From: Dipetalonema caudispina
Taxonomy: Eukaryota; Nematoda; Chromadorea; Rhabditida; Onchocercidae
NCBI GenBank assembly: GCA_013365325.1
Contig: JABVXV010000019.1
Coordinates: 310,001 to 374,000, forward strand
Direction: 5' to 3'
DNA: 64,000 bases
Part shown: positions 10,601 through 24,600 of the stretch, in pieces
How positions within the stretch are numbered: position 1 is the first letter of the stretch
Layout: the number at the start of each line of letters is the position of its first letter
Notes under the pieces: generated by a model
Database searches by the model: none
What the model saw: only the letters and a program-made list of their open reading frames with translations
What the model was told of the DNA's origin: nothing
Program-made: the position numbers and the translations under genes

Positions 10601-13386
10601 ATGAAAATTTTATGAATTTTATGGTATTGCAAATTCAACTAAAACATTACCTGGCTTGAATTTCACTTGCTGATCTACCATTTTCGGTAGGAACTACACA
10701 ATTAGATGGTCTAAAGATTTTTCGATATTCCATCTTACTTTCACCAAAAATATTAAAATAGGTAGAGTGGACGAACGAATTATAAAGTGTTGTGTCGGGT
10801 AACCATATCGAACTGTGGGGTAAATGGATTTCCGTAATATTATCATAATCCTCTGGACGCCAGTATAAAAACTCATCGTACCATCGCTATAAATTCCATG
10901 AATATTTAAGTTTTGATAAAATTCTTTTTTAGATAAATATGTTTTATCAATTTATGCTTATTTTTTTTAACTTTTTTCTACTTTGTTTCTCCTGAAAAGC
11001 GAAGATTCCTTTTAATTAGGAAGATTTCGTTTCAGTTAATTACGAAAAAAATTCTTTCTTTGAAGACTTAGAAAACTTTACGAAGATCGAGAAGGTGGAG
11101 GATAAAATTCGACATTTGAAATTGTCTAAGTCTATAATTTGTAGTAGAAAAATTTTGCCTTTATCTTTTTATCATCTTAATGATTTCCACAATAGTTTCA
11201 ATGCATGTAATTAAATGGAACTATCAAAAATAATAATGGAAACACTACTACATGCAAAACTTTCATGAACAAATTCAAGCAAAGTTCATGATGAAAAACC
11301 ATGCGTGGAAAATTAATATCCAATTCTGCTACTACCTCATAATCGTCAATTTTAATTAATCAAAGTGATTCTCCTGCAATTCTACAATGTTGTAAAAGAG
11401 AAGGCCTTTGTAAAACTGTTATGATTGTCAGAAATGATAATCATAACCTAATCTGTATTCAGTGGTTCATTCATGCATTCGTTCTAAAATATAAAGCATT
11501 TTATATTTAAAATTAGTCTCTCTCAACATACACAATTTTTACATTTATAAAAGGAAAATTTTCAGTAAAAATTTTTATTTTAAATAGAATTTTTATGAGG
11601 TGAGTTGTCTAGCAGTAAATTGTCAATCGTTGCTTGCTCTTTTGTAAAAAACTGTGACAAAAAGAGACTCGGAAAATGTGGCCAATTTTCAGAATATCAA
11701 ACAGAGGACAACTGCCAGTCAATTCATGCAAGTAATGAGAACTAAAAGATTTAATTGTTAATTAGAAAATCAAATTCATTCAGTAATTATGAAAGCAAGA
11801 ATATCATTCATTATTATTAATACATATCAACAAACAAAATTTTTCTTAAATTTACAAAAGTGAATCTGTTTGCGCAACAATCAAATTTCTGACGATAAAT
11901 TTTAAGTAATCATTCCAAAAATCATTTACTTTTTGCATATTATGAAATTTTTTTCTATCCCAAAAATGATAAAAGTGAAAAATTTGGTCGCTATCAACAC
12001 AAAAATGAGAGAAAAGTTAACCTCAATTATCCAAGCATTGAGCAAAACATACTGCTGTGGCTCATTCTGAAAAAAAATCACTCATGTTTGTTTCATTTTC
12101 ATATATATTACAAACAAACGAAAATTGTACCAAAAAAATGAATGGTATAATATCTTAGTCCATTCATTTAATGTCATAATACTTAAGATTTTGAAATAAT
12201 TTTTACATTTTTACATTGTATCAGTTCAATAAATTCAGCATACAACATATAATTAAGGGAGGATTTTATCACCATGATACCTGGTGACAAAACAAGGTGC
12301 AACAAACCACTTCTAATATTTGATACAGATCCATGCTGAATGTTACATTGACGGGTTTGCTGTGATCCCATACAGGTTTCGATTTCTTATCATATGTTTC
12401 CAACATATCACGCATTAGTCTCAATTGCGGTGGTAAGTAATTTGAAGTTACCAATAGTGCTGCAAATAATTCAACTATAGAAATTTCCAATTTTTTCTAA
12501 AAGAGTTTGTTTTTCAGCATTAAGTTCTTATTTGTGATTAAAGATAATTCTTTGAGGCTACTTTGTTGAAATTATCTGTTCCTCATTATTCCACTGGAAT
12601 CGTTGTCAGATAGTTATCTTGTTTGTTTATTTTCCTTTTTTTTTTTTTTTTTCTTTGGAAATATTTCAATATTTATTTTTCTGAAATATAATACGAACGA
12701 TATTTGCATTTTTGATAATATATGACACTTCGGTAAATCAATTTAGTATTTACTAAAGAACAAATATATAAAGAAAATATGAATTTAGACGATGACGAGA
12801 TCATCGTCATATTAGCATGTCATTTATGCAAAATTTCTTTCGCCACGTTTCTGACTGGTGGATTGAGTTTTTTTTTCTTCCTTTGTTGGATCTACTAATA
12901 GATATATGCACAAAAGTCAAAATTTTATTCTTGTAAAAAAGAGATTGAGACTTCTGAATTTAAATGATCCTGCAGAAAATGAGCTTAGGCTTAGTCAGTG
13001 TCATTCCTGGAAAGTGTGTAAGATTTTTCATTCCCTCAATGTTGTAATCGTTTAGTTAAGAAGACTGCAGACGAGAATTCAATTAGAAATATTGGAAGAA
13101 ATGGAAATTATCGCTTAATACTGACTGTTTATGGTTTCGAAATGTTTATGGTTTCGAGTATAATTTGTAACTTTTTAAACTTAAAAAAATGTGTAATATA
13201 TAACGTAGAGCTGGTTGATTAATGGGCTTTAATAGGTTTGGAATTATATCTCAGGCTGGTGTATTAGTGCCAAATAAAATCCTCTTACTGTTTTTATTAA
13301 CATGGAAAAAGTCAATAACTTTATTTAAACTCACTTGCAGTTAGTTGGAAAAAATAAGCAATGATAACGTATTTTTCTGGTAGCAT
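7609..13386 (-). CDS. Nicotinic acetylcholine receptor-like subunit, DEG-3/DES-2 group (upstream copy)
   Basis: Alpha-type Cys-loop cation-channel subunit. Exons: 13386-13335, 12474-12308, 12066-12022, 10886-10651, 10591-10438, 9979-9853, 9451-9298, 9183-9053, 8913-8729, 8524-8338, 8271-8050, 7790-7609; 613 residues. Exon 1 gives a hydrophobic leader (MLPEKYVIIAYFFQLTA). Loop A is WLPDTTLYN, loop B SSWTFD and loop C YDCCSNKY. The Cys-loop is C-13-C across an exon join. M1 is KPLFYIINLIIP. M2 has Glu at -1' and Leu at 9' and ends MISDQMPTTSTFIPLIG. M3 is WFILAMITIITLGTLASSF. A 140-residue Asn/Gln/Ser-rich loop precedes M4 (WMAKVLERLFFILF). Two joins are unusual: exon 5 ends before GA, and exon 7 fits only a GC donor. 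Exon 4 carries a 42-codon extension absent from the neighbour. The short first exon is the least certain part. All other joins keep phase. Confidence 0.87.
10651..10776 (-). other. In-frame exon extension or optional intron (42 codons)
   Basis: Exon 4 of the upstream receptor can stop at 10777 (donor GTTCGT) or at 10651 (donor GTAATG). Both end in phase 2 and join the same next exon. The short form is 110 nt, exactly the length of the matching exon in the neighbour (5124-5015), and gives the same YNS junction. The long form inserts 42 residues just before the beta strands leading to the Cys-loop. The extra piece has no stop and includes one cysteine. Confidence 0.6.
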
Positions 13387-16300
13387 TGCTTGCAAAATTT
13401 CCTGACTTCTTGGCTATACAATTACCTGAAAAATATTAAATTAAACTAATTTTTTCTTGTCAATGCTTTCATTACAACAATAAAAAAGAATTATCATTTG
13501 GCCAATCATCAAAACATTCATTGACATTTCTTCTGTCCGTATTATAAACCAAAATCTTAACAAATAATATTATATACGAAGCTTCAAGCATGTATTGGCT
13601 TTTTTTTTTAATAGCAACAGCCAAGGCTTTTGTATTACATATCATTTTTATACTCAAAACATCGACTTTGATTTTCAGTAAATTCGGCCTAATTAATCTC
13701 ACTCACTCTAACTGATATGCTAAAACAATGCAAGCGTTTATTTTCAACAAACTCTCACAAATCATAACTTAATAAACATTGTTGTTGGTAAAGAAATAGT
13801 TCTCTCCATTTGTCACTCATGTCAACTTCCTAAAATCCTTTTTAGAGCTAACAAACAAGAAAGAATCTATTTTCGATCTTCTCTACCATCACCGATGCTT
13901 TCAGGAATTTTACAAGCTTTCCACGACCATAGAGAAGATGAGATGCTTATCGGTATGCACAACGCAAACATCTCCTGTGAACTTGGGTTATATTTTTCCT
14001 ATTGGTGCCATACCGTATCTTCTATGAGTCCTTTCCCGCAACTGTCCAAATAACAGATATTATCCGGAAAGGTCAATACTCTCCTTAAGAAGGACCAACT
14101 TTTTTTTAAAAAAAAGGAACAAGCAGTCATAAGTTGCCTAATTTGACAGGGACGATAGTTGAACCTATTGCTCCCTTGTCCCAAAATCTTTCGTTTCTTT
14201 CGGATCAAAAGTAGTCCAAATAAGAATACGCGTACAGTTAATGCATATTTTCCTCAATAACCTTTTATTTGACCTATGAGCTATTAGCTGTAAGCAGTAA
14301 AAGAAGATTGTTTTGGCATAAATTTAGATGTTTTGAGAATCTGAATAAAAAAATTTGATACTTAGTCGTAATTTCCCATCTAATTTAATAACAACCACCA
14401 AAAGATGAGTTGTCTAAACTTGGTAAGAGTTTTACTTTTAATGTAATCGATACTTTACTATTATTATGGTTTAGCAGAATAAACTTTCTCCACAGTGTAT
14501 TAAAATGTCAAATAGGTTTTCGCACTCAATTCAGTTTATTCTCCGTCCAGCAGTAATTAACACACTCAGTAATATACATTCAAACAATGCGTAGTTTTGT
14601 TGTAACAGCCAATTTCGATCGTATTTTAAAGGAAGCTAACTCGTTGTACTTAATCTCCATAAGGTATTATTTTATTCATTGTAAAGTAATGGTAAGTTTA
14701 GATTTTTGAAAATATTTCAAATGTGAAAAAGTATTGATGGTTTACCTATTATATTCACTTAAACTTATTTTATAAAAAGTAAAAGATTGAAAAAATGACA
14801 AATGAAATACTAAAAAAACAAATAAAATTTCATGTTTTAAATTTTGAAGAAAACTGAATTAAAATTAAGCATTCGAAAATAAAAAGCATGAAGGATTTTT
14901 AAATGAACAATATTTGATTTTAATGGTGGAGATGTAAGGAAAGAAATGTAATTATTTGTATTGGTGAAATGAACAAGTATGCATAAATGATATCTATTTG
15001 CTCCACTCTACCAGAACTTCCAATAATATAATGCATAAATGATTTTCAAAATTAGGAACACTTCCATGCCTCTGGCAGAAATGACTGCATTATTGGGAAA
15101 TAAATATTTAATTCATATAACCTTTAAGTATAAAGTAGAATATGATTTACTTGTAAATCAAAATGAACAATACTGAAAAATGAGTATGACCTGTATTTTT
15201 ACCTCAATTATCCTAAAATTTTCAAGCTAATTTTTGAATAAGACTAAAAAGCTTTCAAATAACTGAAATGAATATTAAATTTTCTATTTAAAAAGATCGA
15301 TCTGTAAGTTTGGCTGCTAAGGATGTTTGTGCTTCCGATTACTTTTCATCAAGTATTATGAATAGTGATGAAATTCATTTAGACATTTGACCTTCTGTGT
15401 CCACTTGTAAATATCCAATGTAGAGCTTCTCCTCTCAATTCAGTCTATTTTCTCAACAACTTTTTCCGTATGTTATTATTGTTCCAACTTGCATATTATG
15501 TAAGTAGTACGTGCTTGATGAAATTTCACAATCAGTATGTTTATCAATTGAAACTGGCATCTGATATCGAAAAGGATTTTGTTATGCAGAAAAGAATGTT
15601 TAGTTCAAAGTGATTTGTTGAAATCAAAAAGAAGTATTACAGAGGAAAGTTATAATAATGGAATTTACACAGGTAAACTCAAAAAAAAAATACAGGAGAG
15701 GACAAATGTAGGATAATAAACCAACAGACGGAACAGATTGAAGTACTGCTTCTACAACATTGGAAATCAAATAATATGTGACCTATTTTCCGGAACCGAC
15801 GAAATATAAACTAAATTTAGAGAAATGACTTGAAATTAAAGCGCTTTAATTAATTCGGAACAGTAAATGGTCTGCTTTCGCTTAGAATTTTGAAAGTTAT
15901 TTTGCTAAAATTATTTGAAGGAACAATCTCATACTTTTATAAAAAAATAATGGTTGGAAAAGTGACCGCAATGAAATTAAAAGGCTTATATTGAAGAAAA
16001 TAATGGTTGGAAAAGTGACCGCAACTGAAATTAAAAGGCTTATATTGAAAGCAAAGTACATTTTTTCATGTCAAACAATCATTTCACCTAAACGATTCTG
16101 TAGAAAAAATTAAAGCTGTTGAACTTATTCCTAATATTAGTTCCAATTTTATCCATTATTCCAGATTAGAACAAGAGGGTGACTTCTTGCAATTACGACA
16201 AAGTATAATAATTATCATGTAACAGATAGATTTATCCTTTCAGTTACGGAAATTTTATTTTCCTTCATGCCTTCAAGAAAAGGTAATGAAAAAATAGTGA

Positions 16301-18625
16301 TAATATCATAAATTGAAATAAAAACACTGCTATTATTTCACATGCTATGGCATACCAGCAATCTTCTCAGACCCATTCCATCTGCTTTGTTGAACAGGAC
16401 CTTCTGAAAATAACAATATTCGGACACTTCTATTTCCATTCAGAAATTCATCTGTTTCGTAGCATTCAAGCTACGTCATATATCTCGGAAAAATTTGCAT
16501 AAATGGTAAATAGTTAAACTTGGGCTCAATCGAACTTTCGATTCAGTTGCCGAGGTGTGAGCAATAAGGCACATTCTTTTTTACCGAAGATCTGGGAAAT
16601 TTGGAGATTTTTGCTTCAATAATCGATGAATGTATCTTTCCTCATCGATAACCGTTAGTCTCTACATTTAATAGTAGTGACATCAATAAGCGGTAATATC
16701 AGAATACCATCAATACGATGATCGATACGCTTTGCAACATATTTTAGATAGAAATTACTGATTCAGGTCTGTGAAATTTATCAACATTTGCTGAATACAT
16801 TGATGATATTCACTTTTTCTTGATATTGTAAAATTGCCTTATCTGCATGATCCTAGTATCCAACCAACAGAAATTTTATTTTTCGAATAAGTTCTGTGCC
16901 AAAGTAAAAGCTTTCCCAAAATACAAAACACCTGATTTCCTCAAAATCTTCCATGTCGGAGATCCAGAAACCCCGTATCTCTTCACCACAGTAACATTCT
17001 TTTAAACTGTAATGTTTGAAAGTCTTTTGGTTATTTCCTGATATGAAACGATCATTGGAGCAATATCAGAATTCCTTGAAGATCTGAAAGTGTTGATGAG
17101 GATAGCATTGGTCTCTCGCGTCAATTCAGTCCTCCTCTATAAATAATATTATTAAGTAAAGAGAAAATTTGTTTTAGTAAATTCACAAGTTCAAAGTTTG
17201 AGGTAATATATTTGGATGCATTCCATTTGTCTCTCACAAGGCGCTAAATAAGTAAACAACGTACTGTTGCAAATCAAATGTCAGTGTTTTTTGGCAGCTT
17301 ATCAATCGTTAATTTGACAGATCGGTTAGAAGGTAAGAGATTACAAACCTACTAGCTACCGAGATACGGAACGAAGAAAGGGGAATGATAAGTCATCATT
17401 CATAGTAACATAGGTCTCCACTCATAAGGCACATCGCTATGATCATCGAAAAACATATTCATCCCTGCACTAATCACAACCTCACATTGTAACCTTTCTA
17501 AGGCAAATAATCCCAAACCGACCTTTAATTGCAGCCAGGAATACATAGGAGACCTTTTCTTTCTTACCAGTCTGTCTTTATCCTTTTCATCTGGACCATT
17601 TTCTTATCTTCATTCATTTCTAGTGATACATTCTTTTTAAGCAGCACTATCTCATAAATCGTACCCATCTCACAACTCCTCAAAGACACATTTCATTGTC
17701 TGTTCACTAAAATCTGAAATCTTTCTCAATTTTTACTTGCTCGACTGCATCCGACACTCTCCCCCTACCTTCTTCTGAATGTTAACCGTTCCCGACAAGC
17801 ATCTCTACTTCAAATTTGAGAGATGACTTATCTCCATGAACTTTTTGCTCCAGCAAAGAATGTAATGCCATTAAAATGCTCGGGAAATGTTGTATGCTTC
17901 TCCCGAGGATTCTAGGCATATCGGAAGGACAGGATAAGGAACAAATCTTATTTATGAAAAGGGTCAAATGCTAAGCCTTATCAGCTAAGGGAGAAGAAAA
18001 CAAATGAACCACAATTGTTGGCATCGGGGACAATATAAACTGCAACCAAACGTTAACCTATGCTTCCCACTTAATCCCGCCACCCATCTAGTCATCGTCC
18101 CCTCCCATGCCTGATCGGATTGACGTTTCACGGTTGCCGGATTTGCATGGTTTCCTCAATGAGGCGTGATGCAACGGAGACCATCCACGCTATGCAAATA
18201 CGTATATCTGTCAAGCCATCCGTGTTTCTGCACGTCATTGCGTGGTGTTGACAGCCGTGGGTTAGGTAAGTTAGGATATTCATTTGGAGAGATTGATTAT
18301 ATCGGGGTGGTATTCTTGAGAATAAGTATAAGATGTTGTTCATCATTTCATTCCTCGTTTGTGCATTATTTCAACTGGTAAAATTGGATGATATGCATTC
18401 TTTGTAGTCATGGATGATTTAAAGATACAAGTTACGTATTCTCTAGGGGTGATAGGATTGACCTCTGCAATATGCCGTTCTCTTTAAGATGCGATCTCTG
18501 CTAAAGCCTCAAACAGATACTAGCAACACATTTGGGTTCTGATAATCAATGACTTTGTTTATCAAATTGCTCCTATTCCTATTCTAGATTAGATAGATAT
18601 ATACTACGTAGTATGATCTTTTGAA
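13387..18625. other. Intergenic between receptor pair and transportin
   Basis: Divergent 5' ends flank this 5.2-kb stretch, so it should hold the promoters of both the upstream receptor and imb-2. From about 16.3 to 18.1 kb it is less AT-rich and reads as long, stop-interrupted, protein-like text on the minus strand, perhaps a decayed retroelement, but no motif is clear enough to name. The part next to imb-2 (17.5-18.6 kb) is pyrimidine-rich on the plus strand. A 53-bp tandem duplication lies at 15944-16050. Confidence 0.4.
15944..16050. repeat. Tandem duplication of a 53-54 bp unit
   Basis: Two adjacent copies, 15944-15996 and 15997-16050, are nearly identical. The second copy differs mainly by one inserted base after GACCGCAA. 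No coding potential is evident. The near identity in fast-evolving intergenic DNA suggests a recent slippage or duplication event. Confidence 0.9.
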
Positions 18626-21600
18626 ATGACTGGAGAAGCAGAAGATTGGAGACCTATTCCTGAAGAGTTACAACAAGTCGTACAACTCCTCCAGCACTCA
18701 CAATCACCGGACACACAGACACAGCGAAATGTTCAAGAAGTATGTTCTCTTTTGTAATTTTTTAATTTTCTTTATTGCATAATTTTAAATTTGACAATCG
18801 TCATTCATAGTTTGTTTCAGCGTCTTGATCAGCTCAATCTACATCCCGAATTTTGCTGTTACCTTGTCTTCATTCTCAGTGAGCTGAAAGATGAACAGGT
18901 ATTATTATTTTTATTCATTTGTCAGTTTCCCATAAAAATAGCGAGTTTACATCGTGCTTTACCTCAAGTTTTTAGTTCAAGCAAACATGGAAATTTACCG
19001 TATTTCTTGATAATTGAAGCATCATGTGTTGCTTTTTGTGGGATCACAACATTTTTTTTATCATTTACCTTTCCTAGCATAACTTATTTCATCACTGTTT
19101 CACGCATCAGCTACCGACAATTGTTTGAGTGAGTTTTACGTTAGGATACTATGAATTGCAGTAGCAAATAAACATGGTTGTAGGTGGCGAATCGTTCACT
19201 GGCGGGTTTGATACTGAAAAATTCAATAAGAATGCTTTGGGGACGTCTGCCGGAACCTATACGACAGTATGTCAAGAACAGGACACTTCTAGCAATTTCG
19301 GACTGCCATCCATTAATACGTGCAACTGTGGGTATCATTATCACGACAATTGTTGTCCATGAGGGCATTGCTCAGTGGCCAGCCCTGCTTCCTACGTTGT
19401 GCAATATGCTAGACGGGTCCGATGAGAATTTACAGGAGGTTTTTTTTCTCAATATATATTTAACAGTTTACTTAGATTTGTGTTGATAGTACTGTCATTT
19501 CGACAGAGCACATAAAACCTTAAGCATTCTGCAAACTTACAGGGTGCTATGGGTGCAATACAGAAAATTTGCGAAGATTCTGCAGATATGTTGACACCTC
19601 AGGAACACTTGAGTACACTTATTCCGAAACTTTTGTGTTTCTTCAATTCCCCATCACCTAAGTTGAGGTCGGTAGTTTTTGTTTGATTAAATTTATGAAA
19701 AAGCAACACTTGTTTTTGTTCCTGTTTGTTTAGTGGTTTTAATTTACAATAGACTGATAACTGCAGGGCGCTGGCGCTGAATTCGGTGAATTGCATTTTA
19801 CTAGTTCAGACGGAGCCATTAAACAACATCATGGACGTTTTTTTGCAACACTTATTTGCCTTAGCAAATGACGCAGACACGGTATTTTTGCCTTGCTTAC
19901 ATAAATTGGGTCGTTAACATGCAGTTTTTTTTAGTATGTGAGTGTTATGTGTTCACGAAGAAGCGGTGTAGTATTGAATCTGATTTCGTATTTTATTGCA
20001 CTGTGTTACCTGTCTTGTTTCCTTGATTTTTCCACAGGCGTTTCAGACAATATTTTAACAGTGTAACTGCCATTAAATAAGCTGAATTCATTCTTATAAA
20101 ACAAAAAGTTACATAGTTTAATTGATTTATGATTCTTCTAAGAAGGACGTTATTCCTTTTTCCCTCCTCTTGCAAATTGTATCCCATTGAGTATTGTCGC
20201 TTCTATCCTTTGTTTTTTATTGTATTGTACTAATCTGTTTCAGGAAGTGCAAAAGCAGCTCTGTCGATCATTAACACTACTACTTGATTCTCATCTCGAT
20301 AAACTAGCATCTCAGTTAGGAAACATTGTAGAGTTCATGCTTCTGAGGACACAGGTAGAAAATTTTCCTTTCGTTGATTATTGCTTGCTTATTCATGCGT
20401 TATTATGAAATTTAAAATTTTGCTGATTTTCAGGATCCAAATGAAGCAACAGCGTTAGAAGCTTGTGAATTTTGGTTAGCGTTAGCAGAAAATCCACAAG
20501 TGTGCAAAGAAGCTCTATTGCCTCATCTTCCTAAATTGATACCAGTTCTGGTTAGATGTATGAGATATTCCGATATGGATGTCGCTGTCTTGAAAGTAAG
20601 TTATGCTGACAAATCTTTTGTATGATTGTTTTGGTTGCCGTAACTCGAAACTCGTCCTGTTTTCAGTCGTTCCTTTCTGTTGCAGGACTGTGTTACTTTG
20701 CTAGATCATTTGCACACGGTTTTTCAGGGTGATATTGATGAAGAGGATGGTGCGATACCCGATCGTCAGCAAGACATTAAACCACGTTTCCATCGTGCCA
20801 AAACACAAACGCAAACACAAAGGAAGTCCGACACTACTGCTGAGGGGGTACTTGTGTTGTTTTAAATAAATCAATTAAGATTCTGTGCTTTTCGAATAAT
20901 TTTTGGCAAGTTTAGCTCGTATGCTTATATAAGCATCATGTGGCTTAAGACTTTTGATTTGTTCCACTCTGATATGGTAAGATATTCCCATATCACTACT
21001 TGGAAGTGTAACAGTGCAAAAGATGCATTTTCAAATTACTATGTATTAACATAATTTTTTCGCTATTTCAGGAATCGATGGATGATGATGATGATGGGGA
21101 TGACGACAGTTCGACTGAATGGAATTTGCGTATGCTTTTCGATGCATTTTTTGTGTGATGCTTGTTACCGGCATATGTGTATCTCTTGTTTTTACTGCTA
21201 ATGAAGTAGTCTTTTTAAATAATGATCAAGGATTATAAAATTTACAGGAAAATGCAGTGCTGCTTCCTTGGATGTGCTTTCTAGCATATTTAACGATGAC
21301 TTTTTACCAACTCTATTGCCTATCCTGAAGGAAACTCTCTTTCATAACAACTGGCTAGTAAGTCATATTAGTCGTATTTTATTCAATTATATTTTGAAAT
21401 TACACTCCAACATTCGTGCATAAATTTAAACAACTTGATCGAATAGAATGATCTTTTGTAAAATTTTTTCTAGTGTATTTGTTTGCTGTTGTAGAGTTTT
21501 AAAAAAATAGAATGTAATTTCAGATAAAAGAAAGTGGCATATTGGCCTTGGGTGCTGTTGCAGAAGGTTGTATGTCTGGCATCACTCCACATTTACCTGA

Positions 21601-24600
21601 ACTTGTACCGTTCTTAATCACATCTTTGCAGGATCGAAAGGTATGTAACCTCCTTTCATATATTTTGACTGAAGCACCTTTTTTTGACCATTAAGGATGT
21701 TGTTAACTTCAGGCTCTTGTGAGGTCAATTACGTGTTGGACTTTATCTCGATACTGTCACTATGTTGTCCAGCAAGATCATAATATGTATTTCAAGCAGT
21801 TGTTGAAGGAGGTGAGCCCGTTTTTGATGAATAAAGTGCAGAAATATCTAAAGGCTAACAGCGACTTAAAAATTCAAACAAAAAATCTCTCAACTATTGC
21901 AGAAAAGTTATGGGATCGGCAAAAGCTTAGTGATAGCTTTTAAATACGTTGTTTAAATATGTATTTCTACACTGAGGGTCTGGTTTAAAGAACCCCAATA
22001 TACCATCGGGTCATTTGCGGATGGGTGAAGGTGAATGAAAGGAAACTATTAGATACTGAGCATCTTGTTCTTCTCTATGAAATACGATGCATGACTTTTC
22101 GGGAGCAGAGCGAATGATATGCCTTTCTGAACTAAGGAATATTTCAGTACTGATAACAATCGATTCTCCATTTTTAGCTAAAATTTACGTCGCTAAAATT
22201 GTTTTTCAGTTACTGGCTCGTATTCTGGATGGTAGCAAGCGGGTGCAAGAAGCCGCATGCTCTGCATTTGCAACCCTCGAAGAAGAAGCAAATTTAGAGT
22301 TGGTTCCATACCTGCCAGAAATCCTTGCTACTCTAGTGGAAGCATTCAATAGATATCAGGTTTCTGATTTTGCAGTTCTGCAATGAAATGTGAAAAACTC
22401 ACAAGATGCAGTATATTTTCTTTAAGCAAACATTTTTTTGTTATACTTCTCTCGTAATATTAGTTATAATCTGTGAATGTACAGAAACGTTTCTTAATAA
22501 CGTGGCTTGTTCCAGATCTTTGCTAGCAAATATAATTGCAGTATGTAATATTATGTAATTTTGGATTGTTATTTCAGGCTAAGAATTTACTCATTCTGTA
22601 TGACGCAGTAGGTACACTGGCAGACAGTGTTGGTCCGAATTTGAATGAACCGCAGTATGTTGAGGTCTGTTTTATGAACAGTTAATTTCGGCATTTATCT
22701 TTCTGAAGCAAAATTTATTGCAGACATCTTTTAACATACTTATCGTATTTATTCAGACAATTATGAGGCCGTTGATGGCAAAATGGGCTGCTCTTGGCGA
22801 CGATGACAAAGAACTGTTTCCATTGTTAGAATGCTTATCATCTGTTGCTACTGCTCTTCATGAAGCCTTCTTACCATACTGCGAACCTGTTTTTCAAAGG
22901 TTTTTTTGCTTATCTTTTTTATATCGTGCATTTTCAAATGTAACAGGTCAGGATAATGTTTGAATATTTGGCTTCTTTTTTAACTAGTTTTTATGATATA
23001 CTTATTCAACTTATTAATTATTTTGTTTAAAGATGCACAGCACTGATTGGACGCTGCTTGCAACAGTCACAGCTTGCCATGGAGCGGCCGTCAGAATACG
23101 ACATGCCAGACAAAGATTTCCTTATAGTTGCTTTGGATCTTCTCTCGGGGCTTGCAGAAGGGCTTGCTGAACACATTGATTCTCTTGTTGGACCGAGTCA
23201 AATTATTGCCCTCGTTTATCAATGCTCCATGGTACTTCATTGTCCAATGTCATAAATTTTCATTTCAGCTGAAATTTCTATTTCTGATAATTTCCAGACT
23301 CAGCTTTCTGATTCGTACAGAACTTCGATAATTATTTCAGGATTCAAGTGCTGAAGTGCGGCAAAGTTCATTTGCTTTGCTTGGTGATTTATCCAAAGCT
23401 TGCTATCATTATCTGCAACCTCATATAAGTGGGCTTTTTTTTTTTATCATGTAAAATATTTTTACCTCCATATGCCCTTAATTATTTGAGAGAAACGCAT
23501 TTAATATGGTAGAGGTAAATTGTGTGTGATAAATTCAAGCTGAAAGCTAAATCGGGGATATTTCGCTTAAATAGAACTTTAATCTCAATTATTGTTTAAA
23601 ATACAATAACTTCCAGATATCTTTCTTCCTATTCTGGCTCAAAACTTGGATCCTGATTCGATATCCGTTTGTAATAATTCGATATGGGCAATCGGTGAAA
23701 TAGCTATGAAGATGGGTGAGGGTATGCGTCCCCACGTGCTTGGATTATTACCGGCTTTGATAGTCGTAATGAATAGAGAGAAGGGACCGAAAACATTGCT
23801 AGAAAATACTGGTCAGAGATTTCTCATTGTTTAGTTTTGGGAATCATTTAGTTCTTTGTTTTGGATTTCCTTTTCTATTTTTGCATGATTCTTCGGCTTT
23901 AAAATTTTCCTTGTAAGTTTCATAATAAACAATTTAAAAATATAAAAATATTCTTACTTGTATATTTTTCAGCAATAACTCTTGGTCGTTTGGGCATTAG
24001 TTGTGCCAATGAAGTGGCACCGTTCTTGCCACAATTTATTCGTCCATGGTGTTTGGCACTGCGGAATATACGTGATAATGAAGAAAAAGAGAGCGCTTTT
24101 AGGGGTCTGTGTAACATGATTAATCTCAATCCCGCTGGAGTACTTGCGGTATTCTTTTGATCTGTTACCAAATATTTTGCATATTTCTGGCAGTCTAAGT
24201 AACATGTGATAGCGACTGTCCTTCGGATGATATCTAAATCAAAGTCATTTTATTACTACTGATAGTAATTCACTCAGCATATTTATTCATTGGCATAAAT
24301 TGTTATGCAGAAACATAAATTTCATTTTACCGATTACCAACTTGTTTCAGGAGTTCATATTTTTATGTGATGCTATTGCATCTTGGAATAATCCGCAGCC
24401 TGAATTGAAAATGATGTTTTCAAGGGTAAGAACTGTTAATATATCTTTGATGTGTTTGCCTGAAAGAAGTTATTTCGCAATATCTTTTTCTCGATGAAAC
24501 TACCGCTATTTTTCCCTCTAGGAAGTTATCAATACTTGCTTAATGCTGTCGAAATATATTTTTAAATGACGAGTTCCAATTTGCCTAGTAAATCATTCAT

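Noticed and set aside
13127..13157. 14-bp direct repeat GTTTATGGTTTCGA with a 3-bp spacer
   Set aside because: Short, single occurrence inside an intron or upstream region, with no partner element. Could be slippage.
13835..14208. Open frames on both strands (55-69 codons) near 14 kb
   Set aside because: No splice context, no motif and no link to a neighbouring gene. They may be decayed transposon sequence but cannot be supported.
16300..17150. Protein-like, stop-interrupted minus-strand text vaguely recalling a retroelement polymerase
   Set aside because: Too many stops and frameshifts, and no catalytic motif could be identified. A translated search would be needed before naming it.
18166..18381. 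71-codon plus-strand frame just upstream of transportin
   Set aside because: Overlaps a minus-strand frame of similar length, has no family resemblance, and lies in the probable promoter/5' UTR.
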